Made by a program: the position numbers and the translations under genes
Assembly (NCBI GenBank): GCA_963706905.1
Contig: CAVPNY010000018.1
Span: forward strand, 277,313 to 341,312
Origin: CAVPNY01 sp963706905
Lineage (GTDB): Bacteria > Chloroflexota > Anaerolineae > Anaerolineales > UBA4823
Reading direction: 5' to 3'
Length of the DNA stretch: 64,000 nucleotides
Notes under the pieces: generated by a model
Seen by the model: the letters and a program-made list of their open reading frames with translations, nothing else
What the model was told of the DNA's origin: nothing
Databases searched by the model: none
Shown here: in pieces, positions 37,335 to 45,419 of the stretch
Numbering within the stretch: the stretch's first letter is position 1
Layout: the number at the start of each line of letters is the position of its first letter

Positions 37335-38606
37335 ATGACCAGGCCTGGAAAAAATTACTTATGGTCGGGAATTGGAATGGCAACATTGCTGCTCCTGACC
37401 CTGGGGATCTGCGTTTATCCAATCTACAGTCTCTTCAGATCTGAATTTTCAGGGCCTTATCACAACACTACCTCTGTCGGAGATCTGGATGGAGACGGGG
37501 ATCTGGATGTGGTGCTCACCAACCTGCGCAAGGAAAACGAATTGACCTATTGGGGCGATATCACCCTGTGGCGTAACCAGGGGGGCGGGTACTTCACCGC
37601 TGATCACCTGGATACGCCGCCCTTTTTATATATCTCAACCGGGGTGGGCGATATCGACGGCGATGGGGACGCCGATATCCTGGCACTGGCTTCTGACAGC
37701 TTGTGGCTGTTTCGCAACCAGGGCGGCGATCAAAACGGCGAGGCTGGCGCCTTTATACCCAAATCCCCGGAGGTCCGCCCGGACGGCGACACCGGCACGC
37801 CTGGCTCGCTTATCCTGGGCGACCTGAACCAGGACGGTGCACCCGACGCTTTCGTCGCTGGCTGTTGCGGGATGTACTTGCACGAAGAACATCCCGGCGG
37901 AAATCTGGCGATTGAACCCGTTTCCTGGGCCTGGCTCAATACCTGGGATCGCTATGACCGGCTGGTGAGCAACACCATCAGTCTGTCCGAGCTGGATGGC
38001 CTGAGAATGCGGGCGGCTGCCCTGGGCGACCTGAACGGCGATGGCAGTCTGGATGTGTATGCCGCCATGCTGGTGGCTGAGGCTGCCGTTCCGGATAGCG
38101 CCGCCGACCGGGTTTTTTTCAACGATGGGACAGGAAATCTCACCGTTTCCGACCAGCGGCTGGGTGAGAGCGAAAGCACTGCCGTCGATCTGGCGGATCT
38201 GGATGGAGACGGCGACCTGGATGCCCTGGTGGGCACCTCCCAAGGGGCTGAAGCCTGGCTCAATCAGGGCGGCGCCCAGGGCGGGCAGGTTGGCGCGTTT
38301 GCCGATTCCGGGCAAGCGCTGGCTGGTAACCCAACGGAGGCGGTCTTCCTGGCTGACTTTGACCGGGATGGCGACCAGGATGCCTTGATCGCCGGGGTGA
38401 AGCGGGCTGCCATCTGGCAAAATGATGGGCAGGGGAATTTTACCCGTACCAATCAGCGCTTCCGCTACTCCGAGCGCCACGGATTGGCGGTGGCGGATTT
38501 CAACGCCGATGGCAACCCGGATATCTTTGCCGGGGTGTATACGTTTTTCTACCGCGTGTGGCTTAACCGGGGAGATGGCACGTTTCGGCCGCCTAACTTC
38601 AGGTGA
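37335..38606 (+). CDS. Membrane-anchored FG-GAP/VCBS repeat protein, copy 2
   Basis: An intact 423-residue paralogue of the preceding gene. Residues about 12-35 are one membrane helix; the rest holds about seven FG-GAP units (DLDGDGDLDVVLTN, DIDGDGDADILALA, DLNQDGAPDAFVAG, DLNGDGSLDVYAA, DLDGDGDLDALVGT, DFDRDGDQDALIAG, DFNADGNPDIFAG), consistent with one seven-bladed propeller. The DxDxDG loops should bind Ca2+. An extra CCGMYLHEEH insertion between blades is shared with copy 1. Confidence 0.85.
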   Translation: MTRPGKNYLWSGIGMATLLLLTLGICVYPIYSLFRSEFSGPYHNTTSVGDLDGDGDLDVVLTNLRKENELTYWGDITLWRNQGGGYFTADHLDTPPFLYISTGVGDIDGDGDADILALASDSLWLFRNQGGDQNGEAGAFIPKSPEVRPDGDTGTPGSLILGDLNQDGAPDAFVAGCCGMYLHEEHPGGNLAIEPVSWAWLNTWDRYDRLVSNTISLSELDGLRMRAAALGDLNGDGSLDVYAAMLVAEAAVPDSAADRVFFNDGTGNLTVSDQRLGESESTAVDLADLDGDGDLDALVGTSQGAEAWLNQGGAQGGQVGAFADSGQALAGNPTEAVFLADFDRDGDQDALIAGVKRAAIWQNDGQGNFTRTNQRFRYSERHGLAVADFNADGNPDIFAGVYTFFYRVWLNRGDGTFRPPNFR

Positions 38607-38621
38607 GCATTTTTTCGCCCC

Positions 38622-38650
38622 TTGACCGTTCCACCAAGATTTGATAGACT
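38622..38650 (+). promoter_or_regulatory. Strong sigma-70 promoter of a small transcript
   Basis: TTGACC (38622-38627) and TAGACT (38645-38650) with exactly 17 bases between. Transcription would start near 38657, 340 bases before the RIO kinase gene. Confidence 0.7.
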
Positions 38651-38706
38651 CATCTCTGGTTAATCTAACCACCATCTCTGAGTTGAAAGGAGGCGTGATA
38701 ACATTT

Positions 38707-38769
38707 ATGAAATCCATCCTGCGTTGCGAACGTGTCTTGAGCGCGCCTCCTGGTTCTCCAGTGGGTTAA
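38707..38769 (+). CDS. Possible 20-residue leader peptide
   Basis: ATG 38707 opens a 20-codon ORF (MKSILRCERVLSAPPGSPVG) with AAAGGAGG 13 bases upstream; an in-frame GTG at 38695 would be only 1 base away from it. The ORF spans the sequence that would pair with the Shine-Dalgarno, so ribosome movement could control folding and the downstream terminator. Coding status is speculative. Confidence 0.3.
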   Translation: MKSILRCERVLSAPPGSPVG

Positions 38770-38805
38770 CCCTGCTGTATCATTTTTTCGATTGAGATAT
38801 TTCAG

Positions 38806-38836
38806 CCACAGGCGCGCCCCAGCCCTGTGGTTTTTT
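38806..38836 (+). terminator. Rho-independent terminator of the small transcript
   Basis: CCACAGG and CCTGTGG pair around an 11-base loop, followed directly by TTTTTT. A second GTGGTTTTTTC occurs at about 38908 without a clear left arm. Confidence 0.8.
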
Positions 38837-38996
38837 GTTCACCAGCTCAGTTGCCCAATTCTTTTTGGCCTGGCCTGCAAGCAAACTACAGGTGATGCAA
38901 ACACTGTGGTTTTTTCTTTAATGATTCGAGTTGTTCAGTTCTAAAGGATAGTAAGACTGTAAAACTAACTGGCTGCTCGACTAAGGAACTAAGATA

Positions 38997-40040
38997 ATGT
39001 ACCGTTATGATGATTTCGATGAGTTGGATGATTTGGAAAACTTACCGAGAGTAAAAAATATGGCGCCCCCCAGAGGCGACCAGGGGAAGAAATTCAACCC
39101 CAACCATAAGCCCAAGGTCGATCTGGAGCAGATCGCTGCCGGGTTGGAAGCCCAGCGGGACGATATGCATGTCTACCCCTTCACCTATGATGCCTCGCGC
39201 CACGAGCGCATGTGGATCACCGCCTCACTGGGGGCTTTCTATGAGATGCACTGGTTCTCGGATGTGCTGCGCCTGGTGCGCGGCGGCAAGGAAGCTTCGG
39301 TTTACCAGTGCGCTGTCTCCGATGTATCACCGGTTAAGGCCCGATACCTGGCGGCTAAGATCTACCGGCCGCGCATGTTCCGCAATCTGCGTAAGGATCA
39401 CCTGTACCGCGAAGGGCGAGAGGAGCTGGACATTGACGGCAATATCATCCGCAACCACGGCATGCAGCATGCCATGGCCAAGCGCACCGAGTACGGCCAG
39501 CAGCTTTTGCATACTTCCTGGATCGGCTATGAGCTCCAGGCCTTGCAGGCATTGCACGCTGCCGGGGCGGATGTCCCACAGCCCTTCGCCAGCGGCGACA
39601 ACGCTATCCTGATGACCTACCTGGGCGGCGATGAATTGGCGGCTCCGACCCTCAACACAGTCGAGCTGACTGCCTCCGAGGCGCGCCCGCTCTTTCAGCG
39701 CCTGCTACATAATGTGGAGATCATGCTGGCGCATGGATTGGTACACGGCGACCTCTCGGCTTACAACGTACTCTACTGGGAGGGTGAGGTTACTTTAATC
39801 GATTTTCCCCAGGTGATCTCGCCGCGCTTCAACAGCAATGCCTACCGCATCTTCGAGCGCGACCTGACCCGATTGTGTGAGTATTTCAACCGTCAAGGAG
39901 TGCGCAGCGACCCGCGCCGCCTGGCTTCCCGGCTGTGGTCGGCCAACCACTACCGGCGCGGGCCGGAAGTTGACCTGCGGCTGCTGGATGCCGAAGATGA
40001 GCGCGACCGCAAATACTGGGAGCGCCAGAAGCGGGAATAA
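38997..40040 (+). CDS. RIO1-type serine/threonine protein kinase
   Basis: A 347-residue protein. The P-loop is LVRGGKEASVYQC, the ATP Lys is in AAKIYRPRMF, the catalytic loop is VHGDLSAYNVLYW with Asp near 252, and the metal motif is LIDFPQ, all in RIO1 order. The acidic N-terminus (DDFDELDDLENL) and about 50 residues before the kinase core are probably disordered. RIO kinases act in ribosome maturation in archaea and eukaryotes; bacterial roles are unknown. A structured leader lies upstream. Confidence 0.88.
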   Translation: MYRYDDFDELDDLENLPRVKNMAPPRGDQGKKFNPNHKPKVDLEQIAAGLEAQRDDMHVYPFTYDASRHERMWITASLGAFYEMHWFSDVLRLVRGGKEASVYQCAVSDVSPVKARYLAAKIYRPRMFRNLRKDHLYREGREELDIDGNIIRNHGMQHAMAKRTEYGQQLLHTSWIGYELQALQALHAAGADVPQPFASGDNAILMTYLGGDELAAPTLNTVELTASEARPLFQRLLHNVEIMLAHGLVHGDLSAYNVLYWEGEVTLIDFPQVISPRFNSNAYRIFERDLTRLCEYFNRQGVRSDPRRLASRLWSANHYRRGPEVDLRLLDAEDERDRKYWERQKRE

Positions 40041-40249
40041 ATAATATGAGAAAATCGCTCTTGATTTTAATAAAAAATTCCTGTATTATTAAGCTGCAAG
40101 AAAAGGTTTATGCAATTGGAGGGACCAGAATCAAGAGTTGATGACTCCGCTTCTTGGGAACCAAACCCTGTAATAGCACGTCTTGATCAACGTACTGTTA
40201 AATAACAATACTTTTATCAGCGTTTATCAAGCAACAAGGAGAGTAATAT

Positions 40250-40768
40250 ATGAAAGCCAAGTATGTCCTCTTTCCCCTGGTAGCGCTGCTGATCGCCTTC
40301 GGGGCGGTCAGTGGTACATGGAGCGTTGTTTACGCCGATGAGCCCAATGCCAGCGATAATTTCAATTTAACCTACCAGCAAGCGGAGGAAGTCTTCCTCG
40401 GCAAGGGCGGCGTGTTTATGCCCAGCTCCAACTACACTGCCGTCGCCACGATTAACCGCTGGAATCCTTACGGGCTCGACCGTGGAGGCCTGCGCTTCGT
40501 TGAGCGCTGGATCGAATTTCGTATCTATGACTCGAATAGCGATCCCTTCACCCGCCTGTGGGGTGTTAATTATGTTTACTTCACCCTGAATAACAGTCAG
40601 CTCAGATTGTGGAACGCTGATGATCTGAGCATCTATTACTACAACGAGAACACGCTTACCTGGGTAGAATGTCCAACCTGGCTGGTTGCCCACAAGAATG
40701 CCCCGAACGGGCGCCTGACCTGCATCATGCCCAACTTCGGCTACTATGGGCTGGCAATTAAGAAATAA
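40250..40768 (+). CDS. Secreted protein of unknown function
   Basis: A 172-residue protein with a signal peptide cut at about residue 30 (VVYADEP) and a strong AAGGAG site upstream. The mature part is beta-rich and aromatic (IEFRIYDSNSDPFTRLW, NYVYFTLNNSQLRLWN, YYNENTLTWVECPTWL), with two Cys near the end that could pair. No family is recognised. It lies just upstream of the LysM protein gene and may be coexported. Confidence 0.65.
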   Translation: MKAKYVLFPLVALLIAFGAVSGTWSVVYADEPNASDNFNLTYQQAEEVFLGKGGVFMPSSNYTAVATINRWNPYGLDRGGLRFVERWIEFRIYDSNSDPFTRLWGVNYVYFTLNNSQLRLWNADDLSIYYYNENTLTWVECPTWLVAHKNAPNGRLTCIMPNFGYYGLAIKK

Positions 40769-40807
40769 ATGCCAGGTGTATGAATTCCGGCTTAGACGGG
40801 CCGGAGC

Positions 40808-40856
40808 ATTGGTTTGATTGAATTTTCGCCGGGCGTTGGCCCGGTAATAGACCAAT
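40808..40856 (+). other. Nested hairpin in the leader of the LysM gene
   Basis: ATTGGT pairs with ACCAAT (40808-40813 and 40851-40856) enclosing a perfect CCGGGC-GTTG-GCCCGG stem (40829-40844). It lies 37 bases before the LysM start codon. It may be the previous gene's terminator or a 5' structure; there is no T run. Confidence 0.4.
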
Positions 40857-40892
40857 CCAAGTGTGAGGAGTACGTGTTCGTGGAGGGTTACT

Positions 40893-41831
40893 ATGTCAAA
40901 ATATAGAAAAACCCTGATTTATGTTTCCATCCTTTCTATCCTTGTGGCGATGCTGGGATTTGCTGCTACCCCGGCAATGGCGGGGGGTGGCAGCTGTGAC
41001 CAGTACCACACCGTCCGGCAGGGCGAGTGGCTGGCGAAGATCGCCCGCTACTACGGCGTTGATTGGCGCTACCTGGCGCAGATCAACGGCATCGTCCCGC
41101 CCTGGACGATTTTCCCGGGACAGGTCTTGTGCATCGATTACGGCGGCGGCGGATATCCACCGCCCCCACCTCCGCCCCATCCCCAACCTCCGCCTCCTAC
41201 CTACTACCCAACTTTCTCTATTGTAGATGTGGATCCGGATAATACCGTCACCATCAAGACCCAAAATTTGCCGCCCAATGACATCTTCACCGTCACCATG
41301 GGACCCATGGGCAGTAAGGGCATCAACGGTTATGTGGTAGCCAAGACTGAGTCAGGCAAGGGAGGCACACACAAGTATACCTACAGTATCCCAACCCAAT
41401 TGTACGGCTCCTATCAGATCGCAATCCGCCTGCAGAGCCCGACAAGCGGGTACTTTGCCTACAACTGGTTCTACAACAACACCCAGGGCAAAGGTGGGCA
41501 GCCGCCTCCTCCGCCTCCCCCTCCTGGCTACACTGGCATCCCGACCTTCTTTATCCTCAGCGTGGTGCGCAACCAGAGTGTGACCGTTCAGGCATACAAC
41601 CTGCCCCCCAACGACACGATGAACGTCACCATGGGGCCGATGGGCACCAAGGGTATCAACGGCATCCAGGTGGCGACCATCAACACCGGCAAGGGAGGTA
41701 ACCAGCAGTTCACCTTCACCACACCGGCGGCGTTGTACAATTCCTACCAGATTGCTGTGCGTATGCAGAGCCCCTGGAGCGGCTACTTCGCTTACAACTG
41801 GTTCTACAACAACACCTTTATCGACCCGTAG
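40893..41831 (+). CDS. Secreted LysM protein with two Pro-linked repeat domains
   Basis: A 312-residue protein from ATG 40893 (GGAGGG upstream). The signal peptide ends ATPAMAGG. A LysM domain follows (YHTVRQGEWLAKIARYYGVD, INGIVPPWTIFPGQVLCI), expected to bind peptidoglycan or chitin-like glycans. Two copies of a roughly 95-residue beta domain come next, each preceded by a poly-Pro linker. They share LPPND, TVTMGPMGSKGING and GYFAYNWFYNNT. The repeat domain is unrecognised and looks lineage-specific; a cell-wall-bound extracellular role is likely. Confidence 0.85.
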   Translation: MSKYRKTLIYVSILSILVAMLGFAATPAMAGGGSCDQYHTVRQGEWLAKIARYYGVDWRYLAQINGIVPPWTIFPGQVLCIDYGGGGYPPPPPPPHPQPPPPTYYPTFSIVDVDPDNTVTIKTQNLPPNDIFTVTMGPMGSKGINGYVVAKTESGKGGTHKYTYSIPTQLYGSYQIAIRLQSPTSGYFAYNWFYNNTQGKGGQPPPPPPPPGYTGIPTFFILSVVRNQSVTVQAYNLPPNDTMNVTMGPMGTKGINGIQVATINTGKGGNQQFTFTTPAALYNSYQIAVRMQSPWSGYFAYNWFYNNTFIDP

Positions 41832-41870
41832 CCAGGCATTCGTCTCCGTAATTGAGCTGCGGGTGACTTG

Positions 41871-41906
41871 CACCTCACCCGGGCGTGCCTTCGCCTGGGT
41901 GAGGTG
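41871..41906. terminator. Hairpin between LysM and EamA genes
   Basis: CACCTCACCCGGGCG pairs with CGCCTGGGTGAGGTG over 15 positions (one wobble) around TGCCTT. No T run follows; the stem ends 11 bases before the EamA start, so it may also shape that mRNA's leader. Confidence 0.5.
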
Positions 41907-41917
41907 ACTTCCCCCAT

Positions 41918-42910
41918 ATGAGTTCTCTCAACCCCGACCGTTCTAACCAGGTGCGTGGTTACCCGGTTGCGCTGCTTAGCGCGGCGATCCTCTCCACCAC
42001 GGCCATTTTTATCCGCTATCTCACCCAGACTTACGCCATGCCGCCTCTGCTGCTGGCCTTCTGGCGGGATAGTTTTGTCGCCCTGACTCTGCTGCTGGTT
42101 TTGCTGGGCTTGCGTCCGGCTTTGTTGAGCGCAGGCCGCGGCCAGATCCGCTACCTGGTGGCCTACGGCCTGGCGCTGGCGCTCTTTAACTCCCTGTGGA
42201 CCATGTCAGTAGCCTTGAATGGCGCCGCGGTGTCGACTGTGCTGGCGTACTCCTCGGCTGGCTTTACGGCTTTGCTGGGCTGGTGGCTGCTTAAAGAGCG
42301 CCTGAGCTGGGCAAAAGTCGTGGCGGTGGTGCTGAGTCTGGCTGGCTGTGCCCTGGTTTCCGAGGCGATCTACGTGGATGCCTGGCGGACCAACCTGGTC
42401 GGCATCCTGACCGGGCTGCTCTCGGGCCTGCTGTATGCCGTCTACAGCCTGATGGGGCGCTCGGCGGCGCAGCGCGGCCTGAACCCCTGGACCACGGTCT
42501 TGTACACCTTCGGATTTGCGACTGTGTTCCTTTTCTTCTTTAACTTACTGCCATTGGAAAACTTTCTGCCAGCCGGGACGCCGCCTGCCGGCGCGGGGGA
42601 TCTGGCGGATTTCTTCTGGCTGGGGACTGCCTGGGCCGGCTGGCTGATCCTGTTCCTGCTGGCTGCCGGGCCGACACTGGTGGGCTTTGGGCTCTATAAT
42701 ATCAGCCTGGGCTACCTGCCTTCCAGCGTCGCCAACCTGATCTTGACTCTGGAGCCGGTCTTCACCGCGGCGATTGCTTATGTTCTGCTGGGGGAGCGCA
42801 TGAAAGCCATCCAGATCGCCGGAGGGCTGCTGATCATATTAGGGATCGTCATCTTAAGGGTGTATGAGGGACGGGACACCAGTCCAGCATTGGCTGAAGT
42901 GCCCGTGTAA
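41918..42910 (+). CDS. EamA-family (DMT superfamily) transporter
   Basis: A 330-residue protein with ten predicted membrane helices in two EamA repeats: FWRDSFVALTLLLVLLG in the first, and SSVANLILTLEPVFTAAIAY followed by LLGERM in the second. DMT transporters export metabolites or drugs; the substrate cannot be told from sequence. The ICMT-like gene follows after 13 bases, probably in the same operon. Confidence 0.9.
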   Translation: MSSLNPDRSNQVRGYPVALLSAAILSTTAIFIRYLTQTYAMPPLLLAFWRDSFVALTLLLVLLGLRPALLSAGRGQIRYLVAYGLALALFNSLWTMSVALNGAAVSTVLAYSSAGFTALLGWWLLKERLSWAKVVAVVLSLAGCALVSEAIYVDAWRTNLVGILTGLLSGLLYAVYSLMGRSAAQRGLNPWTTVLYTFGFATVFLFFFNLLPLENFLPAGTPPAGAGDLADFFWLGTAWAGWLILFLLAAGPTLVGFGLYNISLGYLPSSVANLILTLEPVFTAAIAYVLLGERMKAIQIAGGLLIILGIVILRVYEGRDTSPALAEVPV

Positions 42911-42923
42911 AAGGAAATCAGTC

Positions 42924-43532
42924 ATGTTTGACTCCATTTTCCAATGGCTGTTCTTGATTGGCCTGATCGGTATGGAAACGATCCGCTTTCCATACCGCAT
43001 GCAGAACAAGCGTGACCGGCGCGCCGGGAAGATCCAGCGCGAAGCAGCCAGCCCGTTCGATATTTCCCTGGAGCTGCTGTCCTTCCTCGGCACCGAAGTC
43101 ATCCCGCTGATCTACCTGTTCTCAACCTGGCTGGATTTCGCTGATTACCAGCTTCCGCCCTGGCTGGGCTGGATCGGCTGGCTGGGGGCAGCGCTATTCG
43201 CTGGCGCGCTGGTATTGCTTCGAAAGGCGCACACTGACCTGGGTAAGAATTGGTCGCCTTCGCTACAGATCGTCCCTGAGCAACGCCTGGTCACCGAGGG
43301 TATTTATGCCACCCTGCGCCACCCGATCTATGCCGCCGTCTGGCTGTCGATGATCGCTCAGGCGCTGCTGCTTAACAACTGGATCGCCGGGCTGGGCGGT
43401 ATGGTGACTTTTCTGCCGGTATACCTGGTGCGCGTGCCGAAGGAAGAGCGCCTGATGATTGAGCAATTTGGGGCGGCTTACCAGGATTATATGCGCCGCG
43501 TGGGTGGGATATTTCCGAAGATCTTCAAGTAA
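42924..43532 (+). CDS. Isoprenylcysteine carboxyl methyltransferase-like membrane protein
   Basis: A 202-residue protein from ATG 42924 with AAAAGGAA upstream. It has about five membrane helices and the family signature LVTEGIYATLRHPIYAAVWL, then VPKEERLMIEQFGAAYQDYM, where SAM binds. Bacterial members of this (ICMT/PEMT-like) family methylate small molecules or lipids, generally unknown. A second family member lies at 49782. Confidence 0.85.
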   Translation: MFDSIFQWLFLIGLIGMETIRFPYRMQNKRDRRAGKIQREAASPFDISLELLSFLGTEVIPLIYLFSTWLDFADYQLPPWLGWIGWLGAALFAGALVLLRKAHTDLGKNWSPSLQIVPEQRLVTEGIYATLRHPIYAAVWLSMIAQALLLNNWIAGLGGMVTFLPVYLVRVPKEERLMIEQFGAAYQDYMRRVGGIFPKIFK

Positions 43533-43714
43533 ATCGCGGATTTAATCTTGGCTTTGTCCACAATCTGTGCCTTGCCAAAATTAATGTTTGCTGAAAGACC
43601 CCCGAATATCTAGACAATACCCTTATAATATTTGTACAAATCCTGTATACTGACCATCCGGCGCTTGGTCGTTGAAAAACCTTTAATCAATAACTCTTTG
43701 AAAGGATGTTGAAT

Positions 43715-44281
43715 ATGAAAAAACTGATTACCGTGTTGAGTGTGTTCGGATTAATGATGGTGTCCCTTTTGGTCAGTCCAACACCAGCCCTGGCTGAAGA
43801 AGTGACCTGTATTGGAACCAAGGGGGCAGTGACTGTGGACAACCTGCGCGTGCCAAAATATAAGAGCTGCACCCTGAATGGAACCAAGGTAAAAGGAAAC
43901 ATTAAAGTTGAAAAAGGCGCCACGCTGACAGCTTATGGGATCAATGTGATTGGGAATATCCAGGCAGAAGGCGCAAATAATGTCCGGGTTTTTGCCAAAT
44001 CAAAGATCGGCGGCAGCATCCAGATCGTGCAGGGCAAACGCGCCAATATCCACAGCGCCACCGTCAACGGCGACATCCAGTATGAGTCGAATAATCTGCC
44101 ATTGAGAGCCACGCAAAATACGGTGGGCGGCAACCTGCAGGCCTTTCAGAATACGGGTGGGGTCCATATTGCCAACAATGTCATTGATGGCAACCTGCAA
44201 TGCAAGGAGAACAATCCGCGACCAACTGGAGGCGGCAACATCGTCGAGGGAAGTAAGGAAGATCAGTGTAAGAATCTCTAA
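43715..44281 (+). CDS. Secreted beta-helix-like protein
   Basis: A 188-residue protein; ATG 43715 is preceded by AAAGGA. The signal peptide ends PTPALAEE. The mature sequence is a series of roughly 20-residue turns (VKGNIKVEKGATLTAYG, VIGNIQAEGANNVRVFA, IGGSIQIVQGKRANIHSA, VNGDIQYESNN), with a G-[NSD]-[IL]-Q step, as in right-handed parallel beta-helices or bactofilin-like folds. Two Cys bracket each end. It is probably a structural exported protein. Confidence 0.7.
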   Translation: MKKLITVLSVFGLMMVSLLVSPTPALAEEVTCIGTKGAVTVDNLRVPKYKSCTLNGTKVKGNIKVEKGATLTAYGINVIGNIQAEGANNVRVFAKSKIGGSIQIVQGKRANIHSATVNGDIQYESNNLPLRATQNTVGGNLQAFQNTGGVHIANNVIDGNLQCKENNPRPTGGGNIVEGSKEDQCKNL

Positions 44282-44290
44282 AATATAAAA

Positions 44291-44496
44291 AACCTGAGCC
44301 AGAATCCCCTTCCTGGCGTCGCTATGATGAAGCGGACGAGGTCTGGGTCGGCGGCATATTCTGGGATGGGTGCGCCATTGGTGAGATCTTTGGTGACCCA
44401 TTGGTTGAGCAGGCCATAAGGCCGTTTCTGAATCCGGTGGAACAGGCCCTTCCAGAAAATCAGCATCTGCTATTCGGCTTGAAATCTGCTCAATAA
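44291..44496 (+). pseudogene. Possible coding remnant lacking a start
   Basis: The plus strand is open for about 75 codons ending at 44496 with codon choice like its neighbours (WRRYDEADEVWVGG, EIFGDPLVEQAIRPFLNPVE). There is no usable start codon. The opposite strand is also open (62 codons). It may be the end of a decayed gene or chance. Confidence 0.2.
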
Positions 44497-44499
44497 CTA

Positions 44500-44533
44500 T
44501 AGAGTGGCGTCACTACTTACTGGCGCCACTCTA
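44500..44533. terminator. Hairpin, terminator-like
   Basis: TAGAGTGGCG and CGCCACTCTA form a perfect 10-bp stem with a 14-base loop, followed by ATAATATTT. It separates the remnant at 44291 from the next transcript. Confidence 0.5.
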
Positions 44534-44635
44534 ATAATATTTCCTCTAATTTCCGAGCTTTGAAATATCCCACTAATTTGAAGGGCGATGATTAATGGCC
44601 GCCAGCTTGCACGTGTCCTTAGGTATAATCAAGCT

Positions 44636-44730
44636 ATCCATGATCATCCTTCGAGTGCCAGGCTGGCGTGGAAACGGTCAGCTAGCGCCGCGGATTCCTC
44701 GTTCAATAAACGGGGTGAAGGATGATGGAT
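44636..44730 (+). ncRNA. Branched structured leader of the zinc-ribbon protein gene
   Basis: ATCATCCTTC (44643-44652) pairs perfectly with GAAGGATGAT (44717-44726), extended outward by ATCC/GGAT with a bulge. Inside are GCCAG-G-CTGGC and CCTCGTT/AACGGGG stems with GCGCCGCGG between, making a multibranched junction. A TATAAT lies at 44624-44629. It ends 45 bases before the start codon. It looks like a riboswitch-type leader but matches no class I know. Confidence 0.35.
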
Positions 44731-44774
44731 ACAATAAACTTGCTTTTAACAACCAGTGAGATAAAAGAGGACCC

Positions 44775-45164
44775 GTGAATCAAACTCAACCATCCTGCAC
44801 GTTTTGTGGCGCCGCGCTCACGCCGGGTAAGGGCGTCTGCGATTTTTGCGGGGCACCCGTAGAAGACAGCCCAGGGCTGACAATGCCTCAGGCGTCCCCG
44901 CTTCAACCTGACATGGAGACACTGATCGATGACTCTCCGCCCATTACCAGCGTGGAGCCACCGCCCGAGCCATTCCTGGTCTCGCCGGCGAGCTACCCGG
45001 AAGTGAGCCCGCTTTCAGCGGCCCCCCAAACCGCCAGCACCACCCGCTCCAGACGGGTCTGGTTATGGGTGTTGGTGGCGGTGCTGGCGGTCGTCATTCT
45101 CTGTCTGTGTATCGGCGTTGTTGGCGTTTTATCGCTTCGTCAGTTCCCGCTCTCTGGTTTCTAA
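44775..45164 (+). CDS. Zinc-ribbon protein with C-terminal membrane anchor
   Basis: A 129-residue protein from GTG 44775 (AGAGGA upstream). The N-terminal ribbon has CTFCGAALTPGKGVCDFCG (four Cys), then a Pro/Ser-rich linker of about 60 residues, and one membrane helix (VWLWVLVAVLAVVILCLCIG) near the end. The ribbon should be cytoplasmic. Its function is unknown; such proteins are common in Chloroflexi. Confidence 0.7.
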   Translation: MNQTQPSCTFCGAALTPGKGVCDFCGAPVEDSPGLTMPQASPLQPDMETLIDDSPPITSVEPPPEPFLVSPASYPEVSPLSAAPQTASTTRSRRVWLWVLVAVLAVVILCLCIGVVGVLSLRQFPLSGF

Positions 45165-45407
45165 ATTAGCTGGTCGATTCGATCCAGCAGATGCGCCCGT
45201 CTTTCTCAGATTTGGAGGTGACTTTTCACCGCGACAAGGTGGAATTTCACTTGTGTGAGGTTCGGTCTGTCTGTGCTGCCCGCTGATTAGGCGCACGCCA
45301 GCGGTATTTTCATCGCTGTGCCGGTCGGATTTGGGTGGCTGCGAAGCTTTTTAGATTGGGAAACGGCGTCTTTTGAAATATCGCCATTTTGGGAAGGTTC
45401 GTGGTGA

Positions 45408-45413
45408 TACAAT
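45408..45413 (+). promoter_or_regulatory. Candidate -10 box for a leaderless GH31 mRNA
   Basis: TACAAT ends 6 bases before the ATG at 45420, so transcription would start at or beside the start codon. There is no Shine-Dalgarno. A -35 box is not obvious. Confidence 0.4.
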
Positions 45414-45419
45414 TTTCCT

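Larger units (their letters stand above)
38657..38836 (+). ncRNA. Candidate structured small RNA or attenuator leader
   Basis: Between a strong promoter and an intrinsic terminator lies a 180-base unit with a hairpin (TGGTTA-ATC-TAACCA). It also has a Shine-Dalgarno AAAGGAGG (38686-38693) within GGAGGCG, which can pair perfectly with CGCCTCC at 38744-38750, and a self-complementary GGGTTAACCC at 38763-38772. This could be a regulatory leader for the RIO1 kinase gene with a sequestered ribosome site, or an independent sRNA. I do not recognise a known class. Confidence 0.45.

Noticed and set aside
44278..44466. A 62-codon minus-strand ORF
   Set aside because: No ribosome site and no recognisable family; the opposite strand is equally open, so neither is secure.
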